Shown: one piece after another, positions 6,051 to 13,477 of the stretch | Layout of the letters: each line of letters opens with the position of its first letter | Numbering within the stretch: position 1 is the stretch's first letter | Origin: an uncultured Atopobium sp. | Lineage (GTDB): Bacteria > Actinomycetota > Coriobacteriia > Coriobacteriales > Atopobiaceae | Reading direction: 5' to 3' | Assembly (NCBI GenBank): GCA_916720465.1 | Contig: CAKARF010000011.1 | Coordinates: forward strand, 1-20,746 | Length of the DNA stretch: 20,746 nucleotides | Notes under the pieces: generated by a model | The model's input: only the letters and a program-made list of their open reading frames with translations | Databases searched by the model: none | What the model was told of the DNA's origin: nothing | Position numbers and translations under genes: made by a program

Positions 6051-7838
6051 ATGCGCATAGCAGTTGCACAAATGAACACTCAGGCTGGAGATTTTGAGTT
6101 TACCGCTCAGACTATGCTGGAATATGCTCAGAGAGCCCAACAACAAGGCGCTGAGCTAGTCATTTATCCTGCGCCAACCCTTACGGGACTGCTCAGTGTG
6201 CCAGAAGCTGATACAGAAGGTCTTTTTGCAGACCTCTCCGAGATTATCAACTCGCTTTCAGAAAAACTTCCTATTGCGGCTCTCATTCCTGTTGTAACAG
6301 AGTTTGACGGAAGCGCAGCTAGCGAGGCTCTTCTCGTCAGAAACGGTGCCGTAACCCCACTTAAACTCACTGCTCAGATTGCGCACATGAGCGCTCTTGC
6401 TCGTTCTGCCAGCTCCGCACAAGCATCTGGCGAGAATACCGTTGAGCTTGCAAAGTTTGAAGCAGGTGGCCTTACGTTTGGCGTTGCTTTTACCTATGAC
6501 GATCTTGACGCGTGGCAAGATGTTGACGACTCGTTAGATGCAGTTATTTACCTGCCGTATTTTGGCTTTGCTGTTGATGATTCTTCATCTGCTATGGGTA
6601 TGGCGGTGGCAGAAAGCCGCTATCTGGGAGATGTTGAGGAGTTTGATAGTTGGCTGATTGCGGCAAACTCTGTTGGAGCCTATGGCAATCAGGTGTTTTG
6701 CGGTTCAAGCTTCTTCTTGTCTCCTTCAGGAGATTTGGTCAAACAAGCAGCATCATTCTCAGAAGATATGGTTGTCTGTGATGTTGACCAAGACACCATC
6801 GAAAACTTTGATAGAGAAGACACGGCGGGTGTCTATAACAGCGCGCTTACTACCTGGGGCGTATTGGCTACAGGTGTACGAGACTACACAGTAAAGTCTG
6901 GCTTTGACGGCGTGTTTATTGCGGTGGACGGCTCGCTCAATTCTCTTGTTACTATGGCTCTTGCCTCAGACGCCTTAGGTCCTATGCGCGTGCACGTACT
7001 GCTGCTTCCAAACAAAGATTCTCGAGCAACAAGCGCTGCAGAGCTGCTTACTGCAAGACTTCGTGTTAATAAGGTTGCTGTGGATAGCACGGTTTTCTCG
7101 ACATTGACCGATACAAAGTTGATAAGTGCATACGGTTATGCATACGCTGACCAGCACAATTACTTAACGCTTGAGACTGCCGATAAAACCATTCTTGCGC
7201 TCAAGGGAACAGAAATTTCTAGCGCACACTCTCTGTGGCCTCTGGGAGATATGTATCACGCAGATATTGTTGACCTTGCAAGAGTAAGAAATACCTTCTC
7301 ACCAGCTATTGACCATGCAGTTCTCGAGAATATCTCTGAGGTTGTAACTGATGGGTTGGAGAATGTTGCGCTAACGCCTCAAGAACGCATCGAGTTTGTT
7401 GATTACGTGCTTACCAGCTATCTTGAGTGGAATAAGAGCATTTCTGTCATTGTGGAAGAGATGGGAAAGGTTGACGAGGTCAAAGCTATTATTTCTATGC
7501 TTCACGCTCGCCAAAAAGACCGCAGAAACACCACTGAGCTTCTAGAAATGTCTTCAAAGAGCCTCACAAACGCTCAAATTCCACACGCATCAGTCTGGCA
7601 AGACAGAATTAGAGATACAAAGGCTTCCGAATCTGACCTGGTAGAGTCCTTGCGAAATTCTTTGCGAGAAATTCAGGGAGCTTCTATGCATTTGCCTGAG
7701 TTGTCAGTTGATCCAGCGGAGGCTCAGGAGGGCTTTAAGGATATGCTGGAGCTTTTAAAAGAGCTGGCACAAGAATCTGATGCACAAATTGGCATGGTTG
7801 ACCCCAAAATGTGGAGAGGCCCTTTCTCAGAAAATTAG
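6051..7838 (+). CDS. Degenerate NAD synthetase homologue (nitrilase-like plus NadE-like), predicted pseudoenzyme
   Basis: The 595 residues follow the layout of glutamine-dependent NAD synthetase: a nitrilase-type amidase (about 1-260), an ATP-pyrophosphatase-type domain (about 275-520), then a tail of about 75 residues that looks extra. By eye the nitrilase triad is gone: the Glu of FPE is Ala41 (YPAPTLTG), the Lys aligns with Thr107, and the Cys of CED is Tyr149 (TYDDLDAW). The loop SGGxDS reads DGSLNS (293-298), and the usual substrate motif reads LKGTEISSAH. Flanking fold landmarks survive (ALASDALGPMRVHVLLLP; WPLGDMYHADIVDLAR), and the frame is open without stops, so it is maintained as a protein rather than decaying. 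It cannot be expected to make NAD; a regulatory, scaffold or ligand-binding role is inference. The ribosome site is weak (TAGGAA, 6041-6046). It lies directly before the SOS-controlled ruvCAB, with that promoter overlapping its 3' end. Confidence 0.87.
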   Translation: MRIAVAQMNTQAGDFEFTAQTMLEYAQRAQQQGAELVIYPAPTLTGLLSVPEADTEGLFADLSEIINSLSEKLPIAALIPVVTEFDGSAASEALLVRNGAVTPLKLTAQIAHMSALARSASSAQASGENTVELAKFEAGGLTFGVAFTYDDLDAWQDVDDSLDAVIYLPYFGFAVDDSSSAMGMAVAESRYLGDVEEFDSWLIAANSVGAYGNQVFCGSSFFLSPSGDLVKQAASFSEDMVVCDVDQDTIENFDREDTAGVYNSALTTWGVLATGVRDYTVKSGFDGVFIAVDGSLNSLVTMALASDALGPMRVHVLLLPNKDSRATSAAELLTARLRVNKVAVDSTVFSTLTDTKLISAYGYAYADQHNYLTLETADKTILALKGTEISSAHSLWPLGDMYHADIVDLARVRNTFSPAIDHAVLENISEVVTDGLENVALTPQERIEFVDYVLTSYLEWNKSISVIVEEMGKVDEVKAIISMLHARQKDRRNTTELLEMSSKSLTNAQIPHASVWQDRIRDTKASESDLVESLRNSLREIQGASMHLPELSVDPAEAQEGFKDMLELLKELAQESDAQIGMVDPKMWRGPFSEN

Positions 7839-7868
7839 TTGCATCGTTTGCGCATACTCTGTGATAAT
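7839..7868 (+). promoter_or_regulatory. ruvCAB promoter
   Basis: TTGCAT (7839-7844), an 18-base spacer and GATAAT (7863-7868) with TGT just upstream (TG-n extended -10). The -10 overlaps the left edge of the LexA palindrome, a repressor-blockable layout. Confidence 0.55.
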
Positions 7869-7890
7869 ATAGAACGAACGTTCTATATTA
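7865..7890. promoter_or_regulatory. LexA (SOS) operator of ruvCAB
   Basis: A 26-bp palindrome with perfect 12-base arms, TAATATAGAACG (7865-7876) and CGTTCTATATTA (7879-7890), and a two-base centre. Its core at 7872-7883 matches GAAC-N4-GTTC, the LexA/DinR box of Gram-positive bacteria, exactly. It starts inside the -10 element and ends directly before the GGAGG ribosome site of ruvC. ruvAB genes are SOS-induced in many bacteria, which supports the reading. Confidence 0.88.
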
Positions 7891-7899
7891 GGAGGTGCA

Positions 7900-8403
7900 A
7901 TGGTAATTCTTGGAATAGACCCTGGTCTTGCTCACACTGGATGGGGAATTGTAGAGACAAGGGGTTCTGAATGCCGTGCACGTGCCTATGGATGTATTAC
8001 TACAACTGCAGATGAGCCAATAGATATGCGTTTGGGAAGAATCTATAACCAGATTGTTGAGGTTATAGAAAAGTTCTCGCCAGAAGCTCTTTCTATCGAG
8101 AGCATTTACTTTGGACAAAACGTTAAATCAGCTATTCCTACCGCACATGCTCGCGGTGCTGCTATTGTCGCTTGTTCTAAAGCAGGTCTCACGGTTGGAG
8201 AATACACTCCAATGCAGATAAAGCAGGCTGTTGTTGGTACTGGAGCTGCTGATAAACAGCAGGTTATGTATATGGTTCAAAATATTTTATGCTTGGATCA
8301 TCAGCCTCACCCAGACCACGCAGCTGATGCTTTAGCTGCTGCGGTTTGTCACGCTAATCTTGTAAGAACCACCTCGCTTGGAAAGGGAAGAATACAACTA
8401 TGA
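7900..8403 (+). CDS. ruvC: Holliday junction resolvase RuvC
   Basis: Dimeric endonuclease that cuts four-way DNA junctions left by recombination, working with RuvAB. The 167 residues are of normal length. The four metal-binding residues are D7 in GIDPGLAHTGWG, E67 in LSIESIYFG, and H140 and D143 in DHAADALAAA; the His in third place is also found in the Thermus enzyme. GGAGGT at 7891-7896 sets the start. It is first in ruvC-ruvA-ruvB, and its stop overlaps the ruvA start (ATGA). Regulation is by the LexA box just upstream. Confidence 0.98.
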   Translation: MVILGIDPGLAHTGWGIVETRGSECRARAYGCITTTADEPIDMRLGRIYNQIVEVIEKFSPEALSIESIYFGQNVKSAIPTAHARGAAIVACSKAGLTVGEYTPMQIKQAVVGTGAADKQQVMYMVQNILCLDHQPHPDHAADALAAAVCHANLVRTTSLGKGRIQL

Positions 8404-9032
8404 TTGTCCAGCTTACGGGCACACTTGTATCCGTTACACCTTCAGTTGCTGTTCTCGACGTTAATGGCGTTGGGTATGAGCTGGGTATATCAGCTTCAAC
8501 AGCTGCTGCACTTCCACAAGTGGGCGAGGCGGGCGTTACCGTTTTAACTCGTATGGTAGTCAGAGAAGATTCGATGGAACTCTTTGGATTTGCTTCGCGA
8601 GAAGAGCGTGCGCTCTTTGATCGCTTGCGTGCAATTTCTGGAGTTGGTCCTAAACTGGCTCTTTCTGTGCTTTCTACGTTTACCCCACAGCAACTTGCGG
8701 TAATTGTGGCTACCAATGACGGGAATCGTCTTAAGAGCGTCTCTGGTCTTGGCAAGAAAAAGGCAGAACGCTTAGTAATTGAGCTTTCCGATGTGTTCGC
8801 AAAAGATGCAGAGCTCAAACAGCTTGTTGGCCTTACTTCTCCTGCAGATTTTGCTGCCATTCCAAAACCTGTTGTTACTTCAGTAGAATCAGAGGCTATT
8901 GAAGCTCTTCTTGGAATGGGCTTCACTTCTCAGGAAGCAACTCTTGCTCTTGAGGGCTATGAAGAGGCTGGTGCTATTACAATTGAAGCTGCTATTGGAT
9001 ATGCACTAAGGCGTTTGGGAAGTGGTAATTAA
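8400..9032 (+). CDS. ruvA: Holliday junction branch migration protein RuvA
   Basis: Tetrameric four-way-junction-binding subunit that loads the RuvB motor. At 210 residues it is close to the usual 190-205. The N-terminal OB fold starts MIVQLTGTLVSV. The two helix-hairpin-helix motifs that grip DNA are ISGVGPKLALSVL (about 79-91) and VSGLGKKKAERLVIEL (about 114-129). The C-terminal UBA-like RuvB-contact domain (IEALLGMGFTSQEATLAL) follows a short acidic linker. The start codon overlaps the ruvC stop by four bases, so translation is probably coupled. Confidence 0.98.
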   Translation: MIVQLTGTLVSVTPSVAVLDVNGVGYELGISASTAAALPQVGEAGVTVLTRMVVREDSMELFGFASREERALFDRLRAISGVGPKLALSVLSTFTPQQLAVIVATNDGNRLKSVSGLGKKKAERLVIELSDVFAKDAELKQLVGLTSPADFAAIPKPVVTSVESEAIEALLGMGFTSQEATLALEGYEEAGAITIEAAIGYALRRLGSGN

Positions 9033-10099
9033 TGTGGGAAGCTGATGCAGATAATCTTTTTGAGTCGTCGTCTACTCCAGCTCCATTTCCAGGACATACT
9101 TCTCAGCGCGTAGTTTCTAGTGGACTTCAGGCAGAAGACCTTGAGCAAGATAGAAATCTGCGACCAAAAACTCTTGATGAGTATCTTGGCCAGGAGCGTG
9201 TTAAATCTAACTTGCGTGTTCTCATTGAAGCGGCAAAAAGTCGTAATGAGCCGCTTGATCACGTTATTTTTTCTGGCCCTCCAGGTCTTGGTAAAACAAC
9301 ACTTGCAGGTGTTTTAGCAGGAGAAATGGGCTCAAAGCTTCATACAACCTCTGGTCCCGCAATTGAGCGAGCAGGAGATTTGGCAGCAATTCTTACCAAT
9401 CTAGAAGAGGGAGATATCCTCTTTGTAGATGAGATTCATAGGCTTAATCACCAGGTTGAAGAGATTTTATATCCAGCAATGGAAGATTTCTTCTTAGACA
9501 TTGTTATTGGCAAAGGTCCTGCAGCCAGGTCAATCAGACTTGATATTCCGCGTTTCACTCTTGTAGCAGCAACAACAAGAACAGGACTTCTAACAGGTCC
9601 TTTGCGTGACCGTTTTGGCATTTCTTATCGCCTGGATTACTACACTGTTCCTGAGCTTCAGACTATTGTCATGCGCTCGGCAAACATTCTTGATGTAGAA
9701 GTTGATGAGCAGGGAGCTGCTGAAATTGCTTCTCGATCAAGAGGTACGCCGCGTCTGGCAAACCGTCTGCTAAAACGTGTACGAGATTACGCACAAGTTA
9801 AAGCCGAAGGTACTATTACCTGGCAGGTAGCCTCAGAGGCGCTTTCTTTCTTTGAGATTGACGAGCTTGGTCTAGATGTAATGGACGTGCGTGTTTTACG
9901 TGCACTTTGTGAGACGTTTAGAGGCCGCCCCGTTGGTCTTACAACCATTGCAAGCGCTGTCTCAGAGGATCCATCTACACTTGAGGATGTTTATGAGCCA
10001 TATCTTTTGCAACAAGGGCTTATCATTAGAACTCCTCAAGGTAGACAGGCAACGCATGCTGCATTTGACCACTTACGTATTCCTGTTCCTACTAACTAG
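9032..10099 (+). CDS. ruvB: Holliday junction branch migration ATPase RuvB
   Basis: AAA+ hexameric motor that drives branch migration with RuvA. At 355 residues it is normal in length with a slightly long N-terminus before the conserved RPKTLDEYLGQERVK. Walker A is GPPGLGKTT (about 84-92), Walker B is LFVDEIHRL, sensor 1 lies in AATTRTG, the arginine-finger region is GPLRDRFGI, and sensor 2 is in SRGTPRLANRLLKRVRD. The C-terminal winged helix (about 275-350) binds DNA. The ATG shares its A with the ruvA stop (TAATG), indicating tight coupling. Confidence 0.98.
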   Translation: MWEADADNLFESSSTPAPFPGHTSQRVVSSGLQAEDLEQDRNLRPKTLDEYLGQERVKSNLRVLIEAAKSRNEPLDHVIFSGPPGLGKTTLAGVLAGEMGSKLHTTSGPAIERAGDLAAILTNLEEGDILFVDEIHRLNHQVEEILYPAMEDFFLDIVIGKGPAARSIRLDIPRFTLVAATTRTGLLTGPLRDRFGISYRLDYYTVPELQTIVMRSANILDVEVDEQGAAEIASRSRGTPRLANRLLKRVRDYAQVKAEGTITWQVASEALSFFEIDELGLDVMDVRVLRALCETFRGRPVGLTTIASAVSEDPSTLEDVYEPYLLQQGLIIRTPQGRQATHAAFDHLRIPVPTN

Positions 10100-10113
10100 T
10101 AGATTGGAACAAA

Positions 10114-10509
10114 ATGCTTCAAAGAGATTACATTTTGGAAGTAATCGATGACTTTACTTCGACTGTTACTGCAGGACTTGGAAATGCTTTAGAGACTCAA
10201 ACTGAAGAGTCACTTGATGGGGTAGAGGCAGCTGTTGCAGAACTCATTGATTTGAGCCCAGAGACTGCTCTTGCGCTTTCACCAGACTCTCTTGTAACCA
10301 TGATGTTGCTCTCCGGCGTAGCTGATTCCGTTGCAGAATACGTGGTGTATGCGCTTGATAGACTCTCTCACGTTTATGAGCAACTAGGAGACGGGGATAA
10401 GGCTGGTCTCAGAAGACAGCAGGCAGTAGCGGTTGCACAGTCCTTCTCGGTAGATCAAAACGCTACTCCAGAGCAATTTAAGGATTTTGAAGCAAAGTAT
10501 TTTGCGTAA
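10114..10509 (+). CDS. Small acidic helical protein of unknown function, last gene of ruv operon
   Basis: I do not recognise the family with certainty. The 131 residues begin MLQRDYILEVIDDF, which faintly recalls DUF6483-type proteins. They are predicted mostly alpha-helical, acidic, without cysteine, signal peptide or membrane segment. A stretch near 79-115 (VVYALDRLSHVYEQLGDGDKAGLRRQQ) looks like one TPR-style helix pair. It starts 14 bases after the ruvB stop with a poor ribosome site (TTGGAAC) and ends just before the operon terminator. It is therefore probably co-transcribed with ruvCAB and under the same SOS control. Codon use and composition match its neighbours, so it is likely a real gene. 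Confidence 0.82.
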   Translation: MLQRDYILEVIDDFTSTVTAGLGNALETQTEESLDGVEAAVAELIDLSPETALALSPDSLVTMMLLSGVADSVAEYVVYALDRLSHVYEQLGDGDKAGLRRQQAVAVAQSFSVDQNATPEQFKDFEAKYFA

Positions 10510-10529
10510 CCACATTTTATAAGCTAACA

Positions 10530-10564
10530 AATAAACCCCAGCTCAATATGAGTTGGGGTTTATT
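10530..10564. terminator. Strong bidirectional terminator between convergent genes
   Basis: AATAAACCCCAGCTC (10530-10544) pairs with GAGTTGGGGTTTATT (10550-10564) around loop AATAT: 15 pairs including one G-T. It is T-rich on the exit side of both strands. It ends the ruv operon on the plus strand and the L,D-transpeptidase gene on the minus strand. Confidence 0.92.
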
Positions 10565-10590
10565 GCTATAAAGCGATGTAACTAGTTAGA

Positions 10591-12840
10591 TTACCAAATG
10601 ACAATCTTGGTTCCATAAGGGATGTTGTCATAAACCCACTTAGCGTTTTCTGTTGCAAGACGTACGCAACCGTGGGAACCGTTGTATCCAAGCCTACCAT
10701 CACGGACGGTATAACCGTCGGAGTTATAGAGAATGGAGTGAATAAGATACTCACCAGAAATGGTCGTGTAATACCAGCATCTAAAGCCAGAGCCAAAGTA
10801 AAGACCCTTGTTACCTACGGTAAATTGACCATGAGGAGTCCACATGCCTGGCGCTCCTGTGGTGCACTGCCATTCGTACCAAACAACCCAGTTACCGTGT
10901 GAGCCCCTGTATACAGCAAAACGATTGCCAGTAGTATCAATCTGGATGAGCCAGTTAGTAGCACTGTAATAGTTCTGTGCATAACGATACATATCAGGGT
11001 AGTAGCAAGGTTGCTCCTCCATGGCGCCATCAGCAGCTGACCAATACAGTTTTCCACCCCAGGTTACATAACCAGTTTGCATGGAACCATTATTACTGAG
11101 ATAGTAGTCCTTGCCGTTATCTTTAATCCATCCGGTTTTCATCTTGCCGTCAGAATCAAGGAAGTACCAACTGCCCTTTGAATTAATCCAACCAGTTTGT
11201 TTTTCTCCATTGGAACTAAAATAGTACCAAGTTCCATGAATATTAAGCCATCCATCTGCTGGTGCACCATTAGAAAGATAGTAAAAATCTTTACTATTTT
11301 CTTTTATCCATCCCGTCTTAATTTTATGGTCGGAGCCAACGTTTACAGTCAAGCCAGGAAGATGTACCGTTCCTGTTGGCTGTGAACCGTCATCTGTAGA
11401 GAAGACTCCTTCGGGAGAAATAAATCCAGTCAGTACTCCGTCTGGACCTGCCCAACGTTTTACACCATTTGAAAGAGTAACCCATTCATTTTTTGCTAGA
11501 CCATAGCTTTTATCAAAGTAGTAGTTCTTTCCATCAACTGAATGCTCTCCAACGTATGCGGCATGGTCAATTGAAGATGGATTAAAGTACCATGTTTTAT
11601 TGCCAGGAGTAGTAAACCATCCAGAGACAAGCGCGCCGCTAGATTGAGCCCAGGACAAATTTCCGTCTGGTAGGGACACCCAATTACTTGAAGTCATACC
11701 AGCATTTTCATCAACGTAATATGAACCGCTAGGAAGTTGGAAAAGTCCAGTTTTCATGCGATGGATTGAGTCTTCTGGATCAAAGTAAAACCATTTACCA
11801 TTTGGGAAATGTTTCCAACCTGAATAGAATGAGCCATAAGAATCTACCCAAGACCATGAACCATCATCATTGTGAATCCAGCTATTTCTAAGGATTCCAT
11901 CATTTTCATCGAAATAATAATATGTGCCGTTAATTTCGACGTTGCCAACAAGCGCTGGATGCTCTGGAACAGATGGATCAAAGTACCAAGTTTTACCATT
12001 TGGTGTGTTAAACCAACCAGAGGCAAGAGCACCATTTTTTTGAGCCCAAGCCCACTCACGAGTTGGTAGTTGAATCCAACGGTTAGAAATCATACCTGCA
12101 TTTTCATCAATGTAATATGAGGTACCAGAAACCTGAATTGTTCCAATTAACATATGATGACGAGGTTCTTCTGGATCAAAATAGAACCACTTGCCGTTAG
12201 GCATATGCTTCCATCCAGAATAGTAAGTTCCATCTTCAGTTGCCCATGACCAAGAACTTGCTGAACGATATACCCATCCATTTGTTACAAGTCCGTCTGT
12301 TGAATCAAAGTAGTAAAACTTACCATCAATTTCAGTTTCACCGAAGATTGCCTTATGCAGCGGGTCAGCAGGATCGAAATACCAAGTTTTTCCATTAGGT
12401 GTGGTATACCAACCCTTGACTGCATTACCACTAGCATCTACATAGTGCCAGCCAGAATCATCTTGAATCCACTGACTGGTGGCAAGAGTCCCATCTTCCG
12501 TGTAGTAGTGGAATTGACCGTTTTCTTGTCTCCATCCGGAAGACTGAGGGGTTGGTGAAGTATTCTCTGTTGGAGCAGCAGGTGTCTGGTCTGTTGTTGG
12601 AGTTGTTGTTGGTGCTGCAGGTGAGGCCGGCTGAGAGTTTTCAGGTTCTGCAGGAGAAGTATTTTCAGTTGTTGCGGTAGTTTCAGTTGTTACAACTGGA
12701 GCATTTACTGTAGACGTATCAGTTGTTTCTGCAAAAGCGGGAGCAGCATGAAAGCCACAAAGCAGAGCTGCGCTTAGCGAAGCAACTGCAATAAGCTTTT
12801 GTGTAGAAGGTCTGTAGGGAAAACGCATCTTCTTCTCCAT
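10591..12840 (-). CDS. Secreted L,D-transpeptidase (YkuD) with cell-wall-binding repeat arrays
   Basis: Predicted to form 3-3 peptidoglycan cross-links or attach proteins to murein outside the membrane. Order (749 residues): basic signal peptide 1-37 with likely cleavage after AFA; Thr/Pro/Ala-rich linker to about 103; two short lead-in repeats; five 66-residue supermodules beginning at G143, 209, 275, 341 and 407; a unique Gly/Ser spacer; about five classic 20-residue choline-binding-type repeats (about 506-604, e.g. TGWINSKGSWYFLDSDGKMK); and a C-terminal YkuD domain (about 627-749) with H701 in HSILYN and the SHGCVRL motif containing catalytic C725. The start at 12840 is chosen because AAGGA is seven bases upstream; an ATG six bases earlier (12846) is too close to that site. 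No LPXTG motif or transmembrane anchor is seen, so retention is by the repeats. The ligand (choline or another wall polymer) is unknown. Confidence 0.94.
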   Translation of the reverse strand: MEKKMRFPYRPSTQKLIAVASLSAALLCGFHAAPAFAETTDTSTVNAPVVTTETTATTENTSPAEPENSQPASPAAPTTTPTTDQTPAAPTENTSPTPQSSGWRQENGQFHYYTEDGTLATSQWIQDDSGWHYVDASGNAVKGWYTTPNGKTWYFDPADPLHKAIFGETEIDGKFYYFDSTDGLVTNGWVYRSASSWSWATEDGTYYSGWKHMPNGKWFYFDPEEPRHHMLIGTIQVSGTSYYIDENAGMISNRWIQLPTREWAWAQKNGALASGWFNTPNGKTWYFDPSVPEHPALVGNVEINGTYYYFDENDGILRNSWIHNDDGSWSWVDSYGSFYSGWKHFPNGKWFYFDPEDSIHRMKTGLFQLPSGSYYVDENAGMTSSNWVSLPDGNLSWAQSSGALVSGWFTTPGNKTWYFNPSSIDHAAYVGEHSVDGKNYYFDKSYGLAKNEWVTLSNGVKRWAGPDGVLTGFISPEGVFSTDDGSQPTGTVHLPGLTVNVGSDHKIKTGWIKENSKDFYYLSNGAPADGWLNIHGTWYYFSSNGEKQTGWINSKGSWYFLDSDGKMKTGWIKDNGKDYYLSNNGSMQTGYVTWGGKLYWSAADGAMEEQPCYYPDMYRYAQNYYSATNWLIQIDTTGNRFAVYRGSHGNWVVWYEWQCTTGAPGMWTPHGQFTVGNKGLYFGSGFRCWYYTTISGEYLIHSILYNSDGYTVRDGRLGYNGSHGCVRLATENAKWVYDNIPYGTKIVIW
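11425..12414 (-). repeat. Five tandem 198-base coding repeats (66-residue cell-wall modules)
   Basis: Inside the L,D-transpeptidase gene the motif GW-xxx-PNGK-(T)W-(Y/F)-YF-(D/N)P recurs exactly every 66 residues. Odd units begin GWYTT, GWFNT or GWFTT; even units begin GWKHM or GWKHF. Each unit also holds a (Y)YY(F/I/V)D core and a W-x-WA/WSWA core, so one unit equals about three classic 20-residue choline-binding-type repeats. Units have diverged to moderate identity, so slippage is limited. The order matches the array in the autolysin gene at 15481-16269. Confidence 0.9.
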
Positions 12841-13186
12841 TGTCATATCCTTTTTTTGAAGGGATAACTTTCTACATAAATAATAGTTTGATATGTCTGT
12901 TATTGCTCTCGTAAATTAATCCTATACAAATTCTCTATCTTCTATGAAAAAATGCTCAACTAATGAGATAAAAATCGTTTAATAGCAGATATATCCTTAA
13001 ATAAATGCTGGAAAACAGCTTGATTACCTGTGGCTCTACCGGTAGATGGTGTGAAAATCTCCATGAGTGGTTTCTCGCCACATAAGTTGTTGATTAAGGT
13101 TATTATATTTCACGTGGCGAAACGTCACGGTATCGCGCTCCACAGGCGCAGTTTTGCCCTGCGGGGCTAAGAAAGAAAGGCACGAA
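12841..13186. other. Divergent intergenic region: L,D-transpeptidase / cold-shock gene
   Basis: This 346-base stretch is AT-rich on the left. A -10-like TATTATAT (13101-13108) is near the cold-shock gene but has no clear -35. A perfect 12-bp palindrome TCTACCGGTAGA lies at 13035-13046. On the minus strand a 34-codon frame runs 13064-12960 (MEIFTPSTGRATGNQ...), open further upstream, without a good ribosome site, so I do not call it a gene. The part from about 13021 to 13140 is less AT-rich and contains inverted motifs: GTTTCTCGCCAC (13069-13080 region) against GTGGCGAAAC (13114-13123 region), with a two-base bulge. It could be a leader RNA or a decayed gene. Confidence 0.5.
13147..13163 (+). 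promoter_or_regulatory. Possible structured 5' leader of cold-shock gene
   Basis: CGCAG (13147-13151) can pair with CTGCG (13159-13163), and competing small stems (GCGC with GCGC; GCCC with GGGC) overlap it, just before the AAAGG ribosome site. Cold-shock genes in the family often have long refolding leaders; here this is inference only. Confidence 0.3.
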
Positions 13187-13390
13187 ATGGCTCAGGGTAC
13201 TGTAAAGTGGTTTAATCCAGACAAGGGTTACGGCTTCATCTCTCGTGAGGATGGCGACGATCTGTTCGTACACTTCTCCGAGATTCAGATGGACGGTTTC
13301 AAGACTCTCGATGAGGGTCAGCCTGTCGAGTTTGAGATTACCACCGGCCAGAACGGTAAGCTCCAGGCTTCTAGCGTCCACAAGATCTAG
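13187..13390 (+). CDS. csp: Cold-shock protein, CspA family
   Basis: Single-domain OB-fold RNA chaperone of 67 residues, the standard length. It begins MAQGTVKWFNPDKGYGFI and contains both RNA-binding motifs: RNP1 KGYGFIS (about 13-19) and RNP2 LFVHFSEI (about 26-33). The start at 13187 follows AAAGG by six bases; an in-frame ATG 11 codons earlier lacks support and would add residues the family does not have. It is a single-gene unit with its own strong terminator, and its codon use is that of a highly expressed gene (CTC, CGT, GGT rich). Confidence 0.98.
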   Translation: MAQGTVKWFNPDKGYGFISREDGDDLFVHFSEIQMDGFKTLDEGQPVEFEITTGQNGKLQASSVHKI

Positions 13391-13410
13391 TACTTGCGAA
13401 CACTACCATC

Positions 13411-13438
13411 AAAAGGAGACCTTCGGGTCTCCTTTTTT
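13411..13438 (+). terminator. Strong terminator of cold-shock gene
   Basis: AAAAGGAGACC (13411-13421), UUCG-type loop TTCG, GGTCTCCTTTT (13426-13436), then further T: a perfect 11-pair stem with an extra-stable tetraloop. Confidence 0.96.
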
Positions 13439-13477
13439 GTTACATCGCCTCTTTTATAGTTGCAGTAACCAAGAACA

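Noticed and set aside
8354..8926. Minus-strand open frame of 190 codons across ruvC/ruvA
   Set aside because: The Ser/Thr/Arg-rich product is typical of an antisense shadow; ruvA on the plus strand is certain.
11425..12414. Regular 198-base periodicity that might suggest a CRISPR or satellite array
   Set aside because: The period is in frame and encodes wall-binding modules; there are no short identical repeats with unique spacers.
12943..12981. Plus-strand 12-codon frame MKKCSTNEIKIV
   Set aside because: It is too short, has no ribosome site and is within range of chance in AT-rich DNA.
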